The notes: generated by a model from the sequence alone, not told the origin. A stretch of DNA of 27,258 bases from Geobacter sp. UBA5735 (GCA_002419385.1 DIFZ01000040.1:1-27258), one strand, 5' to 3'; positions 15,175 to 23,210 are shown, numbered from the stretch's first letter. Numbers and translations: made by a program.

Positions 15175-17070
15175 ATGCGACTTGAACGTGCATCAATCCT
15201 GTTTTCAATAGTATTTCTGGCCGCTTCGGTTCTCCATGGTTGTGACGGGGCTCCCCCTGCGCCGATCGGGAAAGACCGTCCAGCCGTGCGCCAGGAGCTC
15301 TTGCGAATGCGGTCCTGGCTCGACGACCCGGCTATCGGGACATTACTGCCGGGAAGTTTGCCGGAATTGCGCTCTCTCAAGCAACGGCTTGCCGAGGAAA
15401 GCATGAACCCGCGGCCCGAGGCTGTCGCACCGTTGCGCCGGGAAGTTCTCGCCGTTCTGGGGAAACTGCATGGCGGCGACGGATCGTTTGCTCTCGGCAC
15501 TACGCATGGCCTGGACAAGGTTTTCATCGATGAACCTTTCAGCGGTTCATTCGATCCGGCTTTGCGCATAGCTCTGGCCAAGAATGAGTCTGAAGGGGTG
15601 CAACTGGTGGTGATTCCGACGGGTGAGGAATTGAAAAACGTGTCTGTCAGGCTGGATGGCCGGCTTGCCGGCATCTCCAGCCGCACTGCATTCATCCCCG
15701 GCAAGCAGGTGAAGATAGATCTGGTCGGGTATGTGGATACGACAACCGGGAACCGCCCTTACAAATCCCCACGCCCGGGTTGGTGGCCGGATCCCCTTCT
15801 TGCCAACAGAACGTTTGGAGTGGCATCCGGCGAGGTCCAGCCGCTGTTGGTTACGGTGACGACCACTCCGGAAACCGAACCGGGCGAGTATGGCGGAACG
15901 CTGGTCGCCAGTGTCGATGGTGTCGTCAAGGCTTCCATTCCCCTGGTTGTCAGGGTTTTCGGGTTTGCTCTCCCTAAACGCGGGCACTTCGCCACCTTTG
16001 CCCTTGGTTGCGGCCCGGACAAGGTGGCCGGCTTCTATGGCGCCGACCCCGACGGCAAGATCATGGAGCGTTTCGTTCAAGAGGGATTCAGGCATCGAAT
16101 GCCTCTCGTGGAGCTGATCAGCGGCTGGAATTGGACAACCGCGAAAACTCCGAAGAAAGCCGACGGCACCTACGATTTCGACAGCCTGGACCGCTGGCTG
16201 GAGATATTTGCGGAAGGAGGCGTCACGCGATTCCCGATGGTGATTGCACCCCGCTTCCGAAGGTTCGGCGGCGGCGATTACTCCGGGGAGTTCAAACAGG
16301 AGTTCGGCAGATTCATCCGGGCATACGCGACCCATCTCAAGGCCAAAGGTATGTTCGATGCCGCGGTGATGTACAACATCGACGAGGCATCGAATGACCC
16401 CGATATGCGCGAATGGGAGCTGTGCAAGGAGTTGTACCGCGTCTCCAGGCAGGCGGCTCCGGACCTGCCGGTCGTCCAATGCCTGAATGAATATAAAGGA
16501 ATACAGGCTTTGGCTGGATATGCCGATATTTGGGACCTTTACTTCGGACAGTATGAACAATCCGGGGGGGCCGCGCGGCTTGCAGCGGGCGACCAGATCA
16601 TGCTTTCGGTATGCATCTGGCCCAGTGAGCACCCCAACCTGTTCATCGAATACCCGCTGCTGGATGCCCGGATCATGCCGTGGATAGCCTTCCGGGCCGG
16701 CGCGACAGGCTTCGAATACTGGGAAATGTTCACTTCCTGGAAGAACAACCGGGGAAACCGTGACTGGTGGAAAGCGGGCGCCCGCACTTCATGGAAGCTT
16801 GCGAAACCCCACGGAGACGGCCTGCTGATATACCCTGGACCCGCCGGAACACCGTTTCCCAGTCTTCGCCTGGCATCGCTGCGCGACGGCATTGAAGACT
16901 ACGAATATCTGGTTCTGCTTTCCGGAAAAGCGAGAGCCAACGCTGGGGCGAGGGCACTCTTGAAAGAAGCAACGCACTCGCTTGTCTCGGGTACTACGTC
17001 ATATGAGAGGGACCCGACCCGGCTCCTTGATTTGCGGGAACGCATCGGCTTGTTCCTGGAGAAGGAATGA
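15175..17070 (+). CDS. Lipoprotein with GH123/DUF4091-like glycoside hydrolase domain
   Basis: A 631-residue predicted lipoprotein. Start 15175 follows GGAGG by 6 bases and gives a signal peptide with the lipobox LHGC, cysteine at residue 23. A helical segment (about 35-105) leads to a beta-sandwich (about 120-275, AKNESEGVQLVV and EPGEYGGTL), then a TIM-barrel-like domain with MYNIDEASNDP, whose Asp403-Glu404 pair matches the catalytic Asp-Glu of GH123 N-acetyl-beta-galactosaminidases. Residues near 562-579 carry PSLRLASLRDGIEDYEYL, the hallmark C-terminal motif of DUF4091/GH123. Many DUF4091 proteins are uncharacterised, so the substrate is inferred, perhaps an acetamido-sugar polymer. Only 10 bases separate its stop from the end of the convergent ligase gene, with no terminator between. 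Confidence 0.8.
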   Translation: MRLERASILFSIVFLAASVLHGCDGAPPAPIGKDRPAVRQELLRMRSWLDDPAIGTLLPGSLPELRSLKQRLAEESMNPRPEAVAPLRREVLAVLGKLHGGDGSFALGTTHGLDKVFIDEPFSGSFDPALRIALAKNESEGVQLVVIPTGEELKNVSVRLDGRLAGISSRTAFIPGKQVKIDLVGYVDTTTGNRPYKSPRPGWWPDPLLANRTFGVASGEVQPLLVTVTTTPETEPGEYGGTLVASVDGVVKASIPLVVRVFGFALPKRGHFATFALGCGPDKVAGFYGADPDGKIMERFVQEGFRHRMPLVELISGWNWTTAKTPKKADGTYDFDSLDRWLEIFAEGGVTRFPMVIAPRFRRFGGGDYSGEFKQEFGRFIRAYATHLKAKGMFDAAVMYNIDEASNDPDMREWELCKELYRVSRQAAPDLPVVQCLNEYKGIQALAGYADIWDLYFGQYEQSGGAARLAAGDQIMLSVCIWPSEHPNLFIEYPLLDARIMPWIAFRAGATGFEYWEMFTSWKNNRGNRDWWKAGARTSWKLAKPHGDGLLIYPGPAGTPFPSLRLASLRDGIEDYEYLVLLSGKARANAGARALLKEATHSLVSGTTSYERDPTRLLDLRERIGLFLEKE

Positions 17071-17080
17071 GTCTGACGAT

Positions 17081-18640
17081 TCAATGAACCAGCTTTTTGC
17101 ACGCTGCCCGGTCTATCTTGCCGCTGCTGTTCTTGGGCAGCGCCTTGACGAACCGTATCTCGCTCGGCAGCTTGTGGCGGGGAAGCGTCTGCGAACAGCG
17201 TTGCAGGATATCACGTTCCGTAGTTTCCCCTGCAATGGGGACTGCGACCGCTACCAGCCGGTGACCGGCAAGAGCGTCTTCAATTCCCAGGACGGCACAT
17301 TCCATGATCAGATCGGTATCGATGAGCGCGTCCTCGATTTCCTGGGGGTTGACCCGGTGTCCCCCCACTTTAAGCTGGTTGTCCCGTCTGCCGACCACGA
17401 AGAAGTAGCCGTCCCGGTCCAGGTAACCCAGGTCTCCCGTGTGGTAGCCATGGGCGCTGAGAGCTTTTGCGGTGCTCTCGGGGTCGTGCCAGTACCCCTG
17501 CATGATGTTGGTCCCCTCTGCGACCAGTTCGCCGGTTTCGCCCTGGGGCAGCTCTTCCCCGTTCTCGCCCACGACCTTCATAGTAACGCCCGGTATGGGG
17601 ATGCCTATGGAGTCGATCTTTTCGTGAAGGCGATGAGGCTCGACGTAAGTCAGCCGCGCGGATGCTTCGGTTGCGCCGTACATTACATAGAGCTTTGTAT
17701 GCTCCGGCAGTGCCTTTATGAGATCCACTTTTGTATGGCTTGCCAGATGGCCGCCGGCTTGGGAGCAGTAGCGGAGCGAGGTAAGCCTGTCGCGGACCGA
17801 GCGCAGCGGCGAGCGGTGCAGCAGATAGGCATAGGTGGAGGGGACACCGGAAAATCCGGTAACCTCCTCGTCTATCATCTGCTGGACTACGCTTGCCGGA
17901 TAGGCGAACGTGTTGTTGATTACCACGGTCCCGCCGACAGCCACATGGGTATTGAGGAGCGATTTGCCCATGACGTAGAAAAACGGCAGGACCACCATCT
18001 GGATGTCGGCGCTGGTGAGTTCCAGGTATTGAACGATGGAATTGGTGTTGGCGACGATGTTCCGATGGGAGAGCATCACTCCTTTTGGTTGGCCGGTGGA
18101 GCCTGAGGTGAAGATGATGCTGGCCAGGGACGTTTCGTCCAGCGGCAGGTCGGGATTACGGCCATCCCCGGTTGCCGCGATTTCGCCGAAGGAACCGACC
18201 GTAAGTGGGATGTCACTCCACTTGAGTCTTGGTCGGGCCATCAGGAGAGCGGGAATGGAGAGCGCAGGCATATCTATCTCCCGAAGGACCCTTTCGCATT
18301 TGGCCGATGAAATGATGCCCCTGGGGGTGATGCGGGACAGCAGGGGCGCCAGGCCGTCCGGCTTCAGGTCAGGGTTCAATGGCACCGCCACCCCCCCGGC
18401 TTTTAGTATCCCGTAGTAGCCGGACAGGTATTCGCGGCAGTTCTCCAGCATGAGCGCGACACGGTCGCCCGGTGCCACGCCATGGTCCATGAGCCAGCGG
18501 GCGATGCGGTTTGCCTCCCGGTTGAGGTTTTCGTAGCTGATTCTTTCCTTGCCGTGCACCATGGCGCACTTGTCGGGCAGCGCGCGGGCGCTCTCTTCCA
18601 GGAACTGGTGGATCAGGGTCTGGTGACTGATACTTGACAT
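17081..18640 (-). CDS. AMP-forming acyl ligase (ANL superfamily)
   Basis: A 519-residue adenylate-forming enzyme with the core motifs in order: IIFTSGSTGQPKGVMLSHRN (ATP loop), MYGATEASARL, GYHTGDLGYLDRDGY, GRRDNQLKVGGHRVNPQEIE (hinge and A8) and PKNSSGKIDR with the late catalytic lysine. It activates a carboxylic acid as acyl-AMP and passes it to CoA or a carrier. An acyl carrier protein gene immediately upstream makes loading of that carrier likely. The start at 18640 gives MSSISHQTLI; AGAGAGG lies about 14 bases upstream, and a longer frame to 18751 runs through repeat DNA. Family knowledge: exosortase-A loci often hold an acyl-CoA ligase of this type. Substrate unknown. Confidence 0.88.
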   Translation of the reverse strand: MSSISHQTLIHQFLEESARALPDKCAMVHGKERISYENLNREANRIARWLMDHGVAPGDRVALMLENCREYLSGYYGILKAGGVAVPLNPDLKPDGLAPLLSRITPRGIISSAKCERVLREIDMPALSIPALLMARPRLKWSDIPLTVGSFGEIAATGDGRNPDLPLDETSLASIIFTSGSTGQPKGVMLSHRNIVANTNSIVQYLELTSADIQMVVLPFFYVMGKSLLNTHVAVGGTVVINNTFAYPASVVQQMIDEEVTGFSGVPSTYAYLLHRSPLRSVRDRLTSLRYCSQAGGHLASHTKVDLIKALPEHTKLYVMYGATEASARLTYVEPHRLHEKIDSIGIPIPGVTMKVVGENGEELPQGETGELVAEGTNIMQGYWHDPESTAKALSAHGYHTGDLGYLDRDGYFFVVGRRDNQLKVGGHRVNPQEIEDALIDTDLIMECAVLGIEDALAGHRLVAVAVPIAGETTERDILQRCSQTLPRHKLPSEIRFVKALPKNSSGKIDRAACKKLVH

Positions 18641-18766
18641 GAAAAACTTATTAACCTCTCTGAAACCGCAGATGAACGCGGATGCACGCAGATAAAGCCT
18701 GGAAGCACTGCCGAACTGATCTAACCAACTCAACCAATCAAACGAACACAACCAATGGAACAGTTC
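18641..18766. repeat. Repeat-rich gap between ligase and acyl carrier protein genes
   Basis: Two degenerate short-period repeats lie here. Around 18664-18698, CGCAGATGAACGCGGATG is followed by CACGCAGATAAAGC, a (C)GCAGAT/CGCGGAT periodic pattern. Around 18719-18756, AACCAA-type units recur (CTAACCAACTCAACCAATC, then AACACAACCAATGGAAC). Both look like extragenic repeat DNA rather than coding sequence. Confidence 0.5.
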
Positions 18767-19018
18767 TCACGCTGCTGCCATCTTGGTGCCGAGGAAGCCG
18801 ACGATGTTGCCGACGGAGTCGAGGTTTTCCGGAATCAGTTCGTCGTCATGGACTTTGATGGCGAACTGCTCTTCCAGGTAGCTGATTACCTCCAGAATTC
18901 CTGTTGAATCTATCATCCCCGACTCGAGGAACGAGGTTGAATCCTCCAGGCCGTTATCGTCTCCGAAGAGGAAATTGTCCACTATATATGCCCTCACTTG
19001 TTCACGCATTTCACTCAT
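18767..19018 (-). CDS. Acyl carrier protein
   Basis: An 83-residue acidic four-helix protein with SGMIDSTGILEVI, in which Ser38 after Asp37 is the phosphopantetheine attachment site. Length and acidity fit a stand-alone ACP. It lies between the AMP ligase and the nadE-like gene on the same strand, so it is most likely the carrier loaded by that ligase rather than the fatty-acid-synthesis AcpP. A phosphopantetheinyl transferase is not in the window. Confidence 0.9.
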   Translation of the reverse strand: MSEMREQVRAYIVDNFLFGDDNGLEDSTSFLESGMIDSTGILEVISYLEEQFAIKVHDDELIPENLDSVGNIVGFLGTKMAAA

Positions 19019-19092
19019 TGCTGTTCCTTTCAGATTTCAGAATCTAAGTTTCTCCGCGCAGGGCCACAGGTAAACAGTTTTCAAAGACTTTT

Positions 19093-19203
19093 TCTGCGCC
19101 TCCGCGGGAGTTATGGTTTTTGACTTTATGCTTTTTTTAGAGTCGCTGTTGCCGATCAGCGAATTCAACACCAAAACCTGTATATCCCGCAGAGACGCAG
19201 AGA
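19093..19203. repeat. Palindromic element, type 2, copy A
   Basis: The left arm TCTGCGCCTCCGCGGGA and right arm TCCCGCAGAGACGCAGAGA are imperfect inverted repeats. The interior is homologous to the copy at 20456-20589: GCTGTTGCCGATCAGCGAA here corresponds to GCTGTTTCTGGCCAGCGAA there, and both continue into a CCAAAA-rich stretch and TATATCCCGCAGAG. Confidence 0.7.
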
Positions 19204-19264
19204 GAATCAAAAAATCAGGGGGAAAACAAAACCAGTAGTTTTTAATTCTGCTGCTCATTTTTCA

Positions 19265-19343
19265 TCCCTTGCGAGGGTATTTTTTGGGTTTTGATGTTAC
19301 TCTATCTTCCGGTTTTCTCTGCGTCTCCGCGTCTCTGCGGGAG
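19265..19343. repeat. Palindromic element, type 1, degenerate copy B
   Basis: The left end TCCCTTGCGAGGG is diverged; the right end CTCTGCGTCTCCGCGTCTC and GCGGGA is well kept. The stretch TTTTGATGTTACTCTAT inside matches TTTGATTTTACCCCATG of the other type 1 copies. Confidence 0.55.
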
Positions 19344-19366
19344 TACCGGTTTTAGTTTTTGAAGCA

Positions 19367-20362
19367 TTATATCACGATTTCCGGCACCTCTTCCATAAGA
19401 AGCGGCTTCAGGTGCAGGTAGCGGGTCGTGGCCCGCTTGGTATCGATGTCTCCGTTCACTTTTTCTATCTGTTCCGGCTTCAGGCCGATCGCCTGTGCAA
19501 CTATGGAAGGGTCAACCCCATGGTTCTTGCCGTAGAGGCACAGGTCCATCTCACGATAGGGAAGGGAAAAATAGAATTCGTCCTGCCCCTGGGCGAGTGA
19601 ATAGGTGTCGGTTGTCGGCGGCCTCTTCCTGACTTCTTCGGGTATGCCCAGATACTCGGCCAGCTGGTAGACCTGGGTCTTGTACAGGTGGGCGATAGGC
19701 TTCAGGTCTGCGGCTCCGTCGCCCAGCTTCACGAAAAAGCCCTGATCGTATTCCAGTCGGTTGGGCGTTCCGGCAACGGCGAAGTTAAGGCGGTCCGCAT
19801 GATAGTATTCAAGCATTTTCCGCGTCCTCTGCTTGAAGTTTGTGGCTGCCACTATTTCAAGGTAGGGTTTGAGCGGCAGGCGTTCCGTTACCGTTTCGCC
19901 GTCGGGCGACTGGGCCACGACCGAGAGGAGGCTGAAGCCCTGGTTCTCGAAAATGCTTGAAATGACGATCTTCGATTTCCATCCTGCCCCGTAGCCCGGG
20001 ATGGCAAGCCGGACAGCGTCATCGTACATGCGGTAAAAACCGATGGCCTCGAGGATCGGTGAAATGTCGATCCGTTGCGATTCTATGCCAAGGTGGTCGA
20101 TAACTGACCGGCTGAGGCTGGTGGTTTCCTTGGCGGAATGACGCTCCGGCATCTCCAGGCCGAAGACACGGTCGGGGCCAATGGCCTTGACCGCGAGGGC
20201 CGCCGTGACGCTGCTGTCGATGCCGCCGGACAGGCCGATGACCAGGCCGCGTCGCTTCAGCTGGTTTTTCAGGCCGTCGCGGATGCGGGCGCAGATCTTG
20301 CCGACTTCCTTTTCGGCATCGATGACGAGAGTGTCATATGAAAACGGTTGTGCTGGTGTCAT
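19367..20362 (-). CDS. NAD synthetase-family (NadE-like) ATP-dependent amidating enzyme
   Basis: A 331-residue PP-loop ATP pyrophosphatase of the NadE type with VIGLSGGIDSS (residues 41-51), then GLEMPERHS, NFKQRTRKMLEYYHAD, GTPNRLEYDQGFFVKLGDGA and KRPPTTDTYSLAQGQDEF. There is no N-terminal nitrilase (glutaminase) domain, so ammonia must come from solution or a partner. The start at 20362 has GGAGGGG seven bases upstream; an ATG nine codons earlier has none. Location between an asparagine-synthetase-like gene and an ACP gene suggests a secondary role: adenylating a carboxylate in the pathway and amidating it with ammonia, perhaps from the AsnB-like glutaminase. Housekeeping NAD synthesis remains possible. 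Confidence 0.8.
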   Translation of the reverse strand: MTPAQPFSYDTLVIDAEKEVGKICARIRDGLKNQLKRRGLVIGLSGGIDSSVTAALAVKAIGPDRVFGLEMPERHSAKETTSLSRSVIDHLGIESQRIDISPILEAIGFYRMYDDAVRLAIPGYGAGWKSKIVISSIFENQGFSLLSVVAQSPDGETVTERLPLKPYLEIVAATNFKQRTRKMLEYYHADRLNFAVAGTPNRLEYDQGFFVKLGDGAADLKPIAHLYKTQVYQLAEYLGIPEEVRKRPPTTDTYSLAQGQDEFYFSLPYREMDLCLYGKNHGVDPSIVAQAIGLKPEQIEKVNGDIDTKRATTRYLHLKPLLMEEVPEIVI

Positions 20363-20392
20363 TTGTTCCCCTCCAGTGTCATGGTTCATGTC

Positions 20393-20481
20393 TCCCGCAG
20401 AGAAGCGCGGGTTTGATTATAGAGCGTATTGATTTTACCCTATGGTTCTGTTTTTCTCTGCGTCTCTGCGTCTCCGCGGGA
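20393..20481. repeat. Palindromic element, type 1, downstream of the GxxExxY gene
   Basis: This 89-bp element begins TCCCGCAGAGAAGCGCGGG and ends with CTCTGCGTCTCTGCGTCTCC then GCGGGA. The interior TTGATTTTACCCTATG is nearly identical to the element at 21035-21124. Its right arm doubles as the left arm of the next element. Confidence 0.65.
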
Positions 20482-20589
20482 CGACCGGTTTATTCTTTAT
20501 GGTTTTTTTGTTTTTTCAGCTTAGCTGTTTCTGGCCAGCGAAGTCAAAACCAAAAACCATATATCCCGCAGAGACGCAGAGACGCAGAG
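20456..20589. repeat. Palindromic element, type 2, copy C
   Basis: The 26-bp terminal inverted repeats (20456-20481 and 20564-20589) match at 25 of 26 positions and are built from CTCTGCGT units. The interior is T-rich then A-rich and homologous to 19093-19203. Such arms could form a long cruciform or RNA hairpin. Confidence 0.75.
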
Positions 20590-20628
20590 AAAATCAAAAA
20601 CAAAAGTTTGGGGAAAACCGAGTGATTC

Positions 20629-21012
20629 TTAATCAACAAGGCCGTTCACGCACCTGGTGATGCCGTCTATCATCATCGCTTCACCAAAGTTGAGAAGATA
20701 CCCAAGTTTGCATCCGGTCAGTCGCAAGTAAGTGTGTACCTGTTTCTTGTGGGCGCCGGTCACTCGGTCAATTGATTTCAATTCCACTATGACTTTGTCA
20801 TTGATCAGGACATCCGCCCGGAATCCTTCATCGAACCTTATTCCCTTGTATTCTATCGGAATCGGCAGTTGCCGTACAACGGTTAAGGCATGTCTCTTTA
20901 ACTCATGGGCGAGGACAACTTCATAGACTGTTTCCAAAAGGCCCGGGCCCAGATCGCGATGGATCGCTATCGCACTATCTACAACGATTGTCCCAATCTC
21001 GTTTTCGGTCAT
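20629..21012 (-). CDS. GxxExxY protein, PD-(D/E)XK nuclease-like
   Basis: A 127-residue member of the uncharacterised GxxExxY family. The name motif is GLLETVY (residues 24-30). A nuclease-fold core is visible: FRADVLINDKVIVELKS gives Asp68, then Glu78-x-Lys80, followed by QVHTYLRLTG with a conserved Gln/Tyr, matching the D-x9-ExK plus Q arrangement of PD-(D/E)XK enzymes. The start MTENEIG at 21012 is the usual family start; an ATG at 21033 adds seven residues but abuts repeat DNA. The gene lies inside an otherwise biosynthetic operon, flanked on both sides by GCGTCTCTGCG-type palindromes. It does not look like part of the pathway. DNA cleavage or repair of the repeat structures is a possible role, not demonstrated. 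Confidence 0.85.
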   Translation of the reverse strand: MTENEIGTIVVDSAIAIHRDLGPGLLETVYEVVLAHELKRHALTVVRQLPIPIEYKGIRFDEGFRADVLINDKVIVELKSIDRVTGAHKKQVHTYLRLTGCKLGYLLNFGEAMMIDGITRCVNGLVD

Positions 21013-21034
21013 TCTGGCTGTCCTATCTGCCATA

Positions 21035-21124
21035 TCCCGCGGAGGCGCAGAGAATGAATCTGTTGTGTTTTTTGATTTTACCCCATGCCCACGGTTTTCT
21101 CTGCGTCTCTGTGTCTCCGCGGGA
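21035..21124. repeat. Palindromic element, type 1, upstream of the GxxExxY gene
   Basis: This 90-bp element begins TCCCGCGGAGGCGCAGAGA and ends CTCTGCGTCTCTGTGTCTCC then GCGGGA, fitting exactly between the asnB-like stop and the GxxExxY start. It contains TTTGATTTTACCCCATG like the copy at 20393-20481. Confidence 0.7.
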
Positions 21125-21126
21125 GA

Positions 21127-23109
21127 TCAGGTTTTCGCCTTTCTCCTGTCGATTATCTTGTCCACCGCAACAGGTTGCACGCTCTGCGCAAAAAAGTTCT
21201 CAATGTACTGTTCATGAAGTATCTGCGTGGAGAGTATCCCGATCAGGGCCATGTTCTGCGTCTCGCTTTCCACGAAACGGTCGTCTTTTATGAACCTGTT
21301 GACCAGATTCCTTGTCTTGAGTGGATTGAAGTACCCGGTTTTTTTCAAATTCCCCTCAGAGAGATATTCGTGCGCATAGCCGTCTCCACCCCCGAAGAAC
21401 ACGTCCCTGATCGGCGCCCGATAGGGATGCTTCGGCCGTGAGACGATCTCGTCGGGGATAAGCGCTCCGAAGGTTTTCTTGAGGATGAATTTCTCTTTCA
21501 GTACTTTCAGCTTCCACTGTGGCGGCAATTTCATGGCAAACTCTATTACCCGGTAATCAAGGAAGGGTACCCTGAGTTCAAGGGAGTTGCCCATGGCGAC
21601 CCGGTCACCCTGGGAGGAGAGGAGATAATTGGACAGGAAAATCTCCATTTCCAGGGTCTGGGCACGGGAGAGCATGTCGCGATCGCCGAAATCGGCGGGA
21701 AGAGCGTGCAGCACGTCTGTTTCAGGCTGGTAGGAGCCGAGCTCCGCCATGACTCTGCTTGAGAAGAAGGTGCTGTTTTTCCCGGTATTTCCCCAGCGGA
21801 TCCGGTGGGAAAAGATGGGGTCTGCTGCGCTCCCGGCGGTGACGGCGAAGAATTTGCGCAGATAGGTGCGGGCGCGCGCCGGATTCTTGAAGATATACGG
21901 ATAGAGCCGCTCCAGCAGCAGCGGCCTGAAGGCGGACCCGGGGTTTTTGCTCCAGAACTGCCGTATTTTCGCTTCCTTGAAGATGTTGTAGCCGGCAAAC
22001 ACCTCGTCGGCCCCTTCACCTGTCAGCACCACCTTGAAATTGTTTTCCCGCACCAGTCGGGACAGCAGATACATGGGAACCGGGGCAGTGCGCAGGATGG
22101 GCTTTTCGCAGTGCCGTACAACGGCCGGAAAGTTTTCGCGGATGTCGCCATTGTCGATCAGGAGCCGGCTGTGATCGGTTCCAAGGTGTTCGACCATCAT
22201 CTGCTGATAGGGGGTTTCATCGAAGGCCTGTTCCTTGAAGCCGATGGAAAAGGTCCGCAGATTGTTGTTGAAGTGCCCAGAAATCAGGGCGGTGATGATG
22301 GATGAGTCCAGTCCGCCGCTCAGGTAGGCGCCGACCGGGACGTCCGCCCTGAGCCTGATCCGGATGGCATCCAGGAGGAGTTCCCTGAGCTGTTCCGTTG
22401 CGTGTTCAAGAGACGCGGGCTCCCGTGCTCCGGGGGGAACGTAGGGAATGCTCCAAAACGGCTCCATGCGCACCATGCCCCGTTTGTCGAGCAGCATGAA
22501 GTGACCCGGGGGGAGTTCGTAGACATCTTTGAAGACTGTTGTGGGAGTCAGGGTGGTCCACACCGTGAAAACCTGGGAAAGAGCCCGGGTATCCAGTTCC
22601 CTGGTTACGGACGGATCGACGAAGAGGGCCTTGATTTCCGATGCGAAGAGAAACCTGTCTCCAGCACGGCAATAGTGGAGCGGCCTGATGCCGACCCGGT
22701 CCCTGGCGAGAAAAAGCGTTTCCTGTCGGCTGTCCCAGATGGCGAATGCGAACTGGCCGTTCAGGTGGCGAAGGCAGTCGGGTCCGTATTCCTCGTACAT
22801 GTGGACGATTATTTCCGTGTCGGTCCCGGTGCGGATGGAATGGCCCCTCTTTTCCAGGTCGACCTTCAGTGCGGGATAATTGAAGATTTCACCGTTGAAG
22901 ACGATCCACAGTGTCCCGTCCTCGTTGCCGATGGGCTGGGTCCCGTCGGCAAGGCCGATGATGCTGAGGCGGGCATGTCCCAGCGCAACGTGGTCATCCA
23001 CATAGATGCCCGTTTCATCGGGACCCCGGTGCCGCATGGCGGCGATCATCCGGGCAACGAGCTGTTGCGGCTCGGGACCCGGTTTCAGAATTCCAGCGAT
23101 TCCACACAT
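21127..23109 (-). CDS. Asparagine synthase-family glutamine amidotransferase (AsnB-like)
   Basis: A 660-residue two-domain enzyme. MCGIAGIL places the glutaminase nucleophile at Cys2, with MRHRGPDETG, GHARLSI, VFNGEIFNY and GTDTEI completing the class II glutaminase. The synthetase domain has the PP-loop AYLSGGLDSS (261-270), LTGEGADEVFAGY, and LELRVPFLDYRV. It releases ammonia from glutamine and transfers it to an adenylated carboxylate. GAGG lies about 5 bases before the ATG. Family knowledge: exosortase-associated amidotransferases are of this type, and Asn synthesis itself rarely sits with ACP and acyl-ligase genes, so modification of a lipid or glycan intermediate is likelier here. A sigma-54 element lies about 100 bp upstream, suggesting the first gene of the leftward operon. 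Confidence 0.88.
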   Translation of the reverse strand: MCGIAGILKPGPEPQQLVARMIAAMRHRGPDETGIYVDDHVALGHARLSIIGLADGTQPIGNEDGTLWIVFNGEIFNYPALKVDLEKRGHSIRTGTDTEIIVHMYEEYGPDCLRHLNGQFAFAIWDSRQETLFLARDRVGIRPLHYCRAGDRFLFASEIKALFVDPSVTRELDTRALSQVFTVWTTLTPTTVFKDVYELPPGHFMLLDKRGMVRMEPFWSIPYVPPGAREPASLEHATEQLRELLLDAIRIRLRADVPVGAYLSGGLDSSIITALISGHFNNNLRTFSIGFKEQAFDETPYQQMMVEHLGTDHSRLLIDNGDIRENFPAVVRHCEKPILRTAPVPMYLLSRLVRENNFKVVLTGEGADEVFAGYNIFKEAKIRQFWSKNPGSAFRPLLLERLYPYIFKNPARARTYLRKFFAVTAGSAADPIFSHRIRWGNTGKNSTFFSSRVMAELGSYQPETDVLHALPADFGDRDMLSRAQTLEMEIFLSNYLLSSQGDRVAMGNSLELRVPFLDYRVIEFAMKLPPQWKLKVLKEKFILKKTFGALIPDEIVSRPKHPYRAPIRDVFFGGGDGYAHEYLSEGNLKKTGYFNPLKTRNLVNRFIKDDRFVESETQNMALIGILSTQILHEQYIENFFAQSVQPVAVDKIIDRRKAKT

Positions 23110-23210
23110 GTGAGCCTCAAAATGTCCAATGGGTTCCCCGGTTACCCTGTTGGCACTACAGGTGCGCCACAGGGGGAGGCTGAGGATTTTCGACTGAGCT
23201 TACCAGATAA

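Larger units (their letters stand above)
19019..19366. other. Intergenic region occupied by GCGTCTCTGCG-type palindromic elements
   Basis: This 348-bp gap between nadE-like and ACP genes contains two repeat elements (19093-19203 and 19265-19343) and no gene. Related elements fill the other gaps of this operon. Confidence 0.7.

Noticed and set aside
15547..16632. 361-codon minus-strand open frame
   Set aside because: Antisense to the GH123-like lipoprotein, which carries family motifs and a signal peptide.
16982..18106. 374-codon plus-strand open frame
   Set aside because: Antisense to the AMP ligase, whose motifs are unambiguous.
19093..21124. CRISPR-like array suggested by repeated GCGTCTCTGCG units
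   Set aside because: Units are palindromic arms of irregular spacing with homologous interiors, not regular repeats with unique spacers, and no cas genes are present.
23151..23165. Sigma-54-like TGGCACTACAGGTGC on the plus strand
   Set aside because: No rightward gene follows for about 500 bp before R2, and the -12 half is GTGC.
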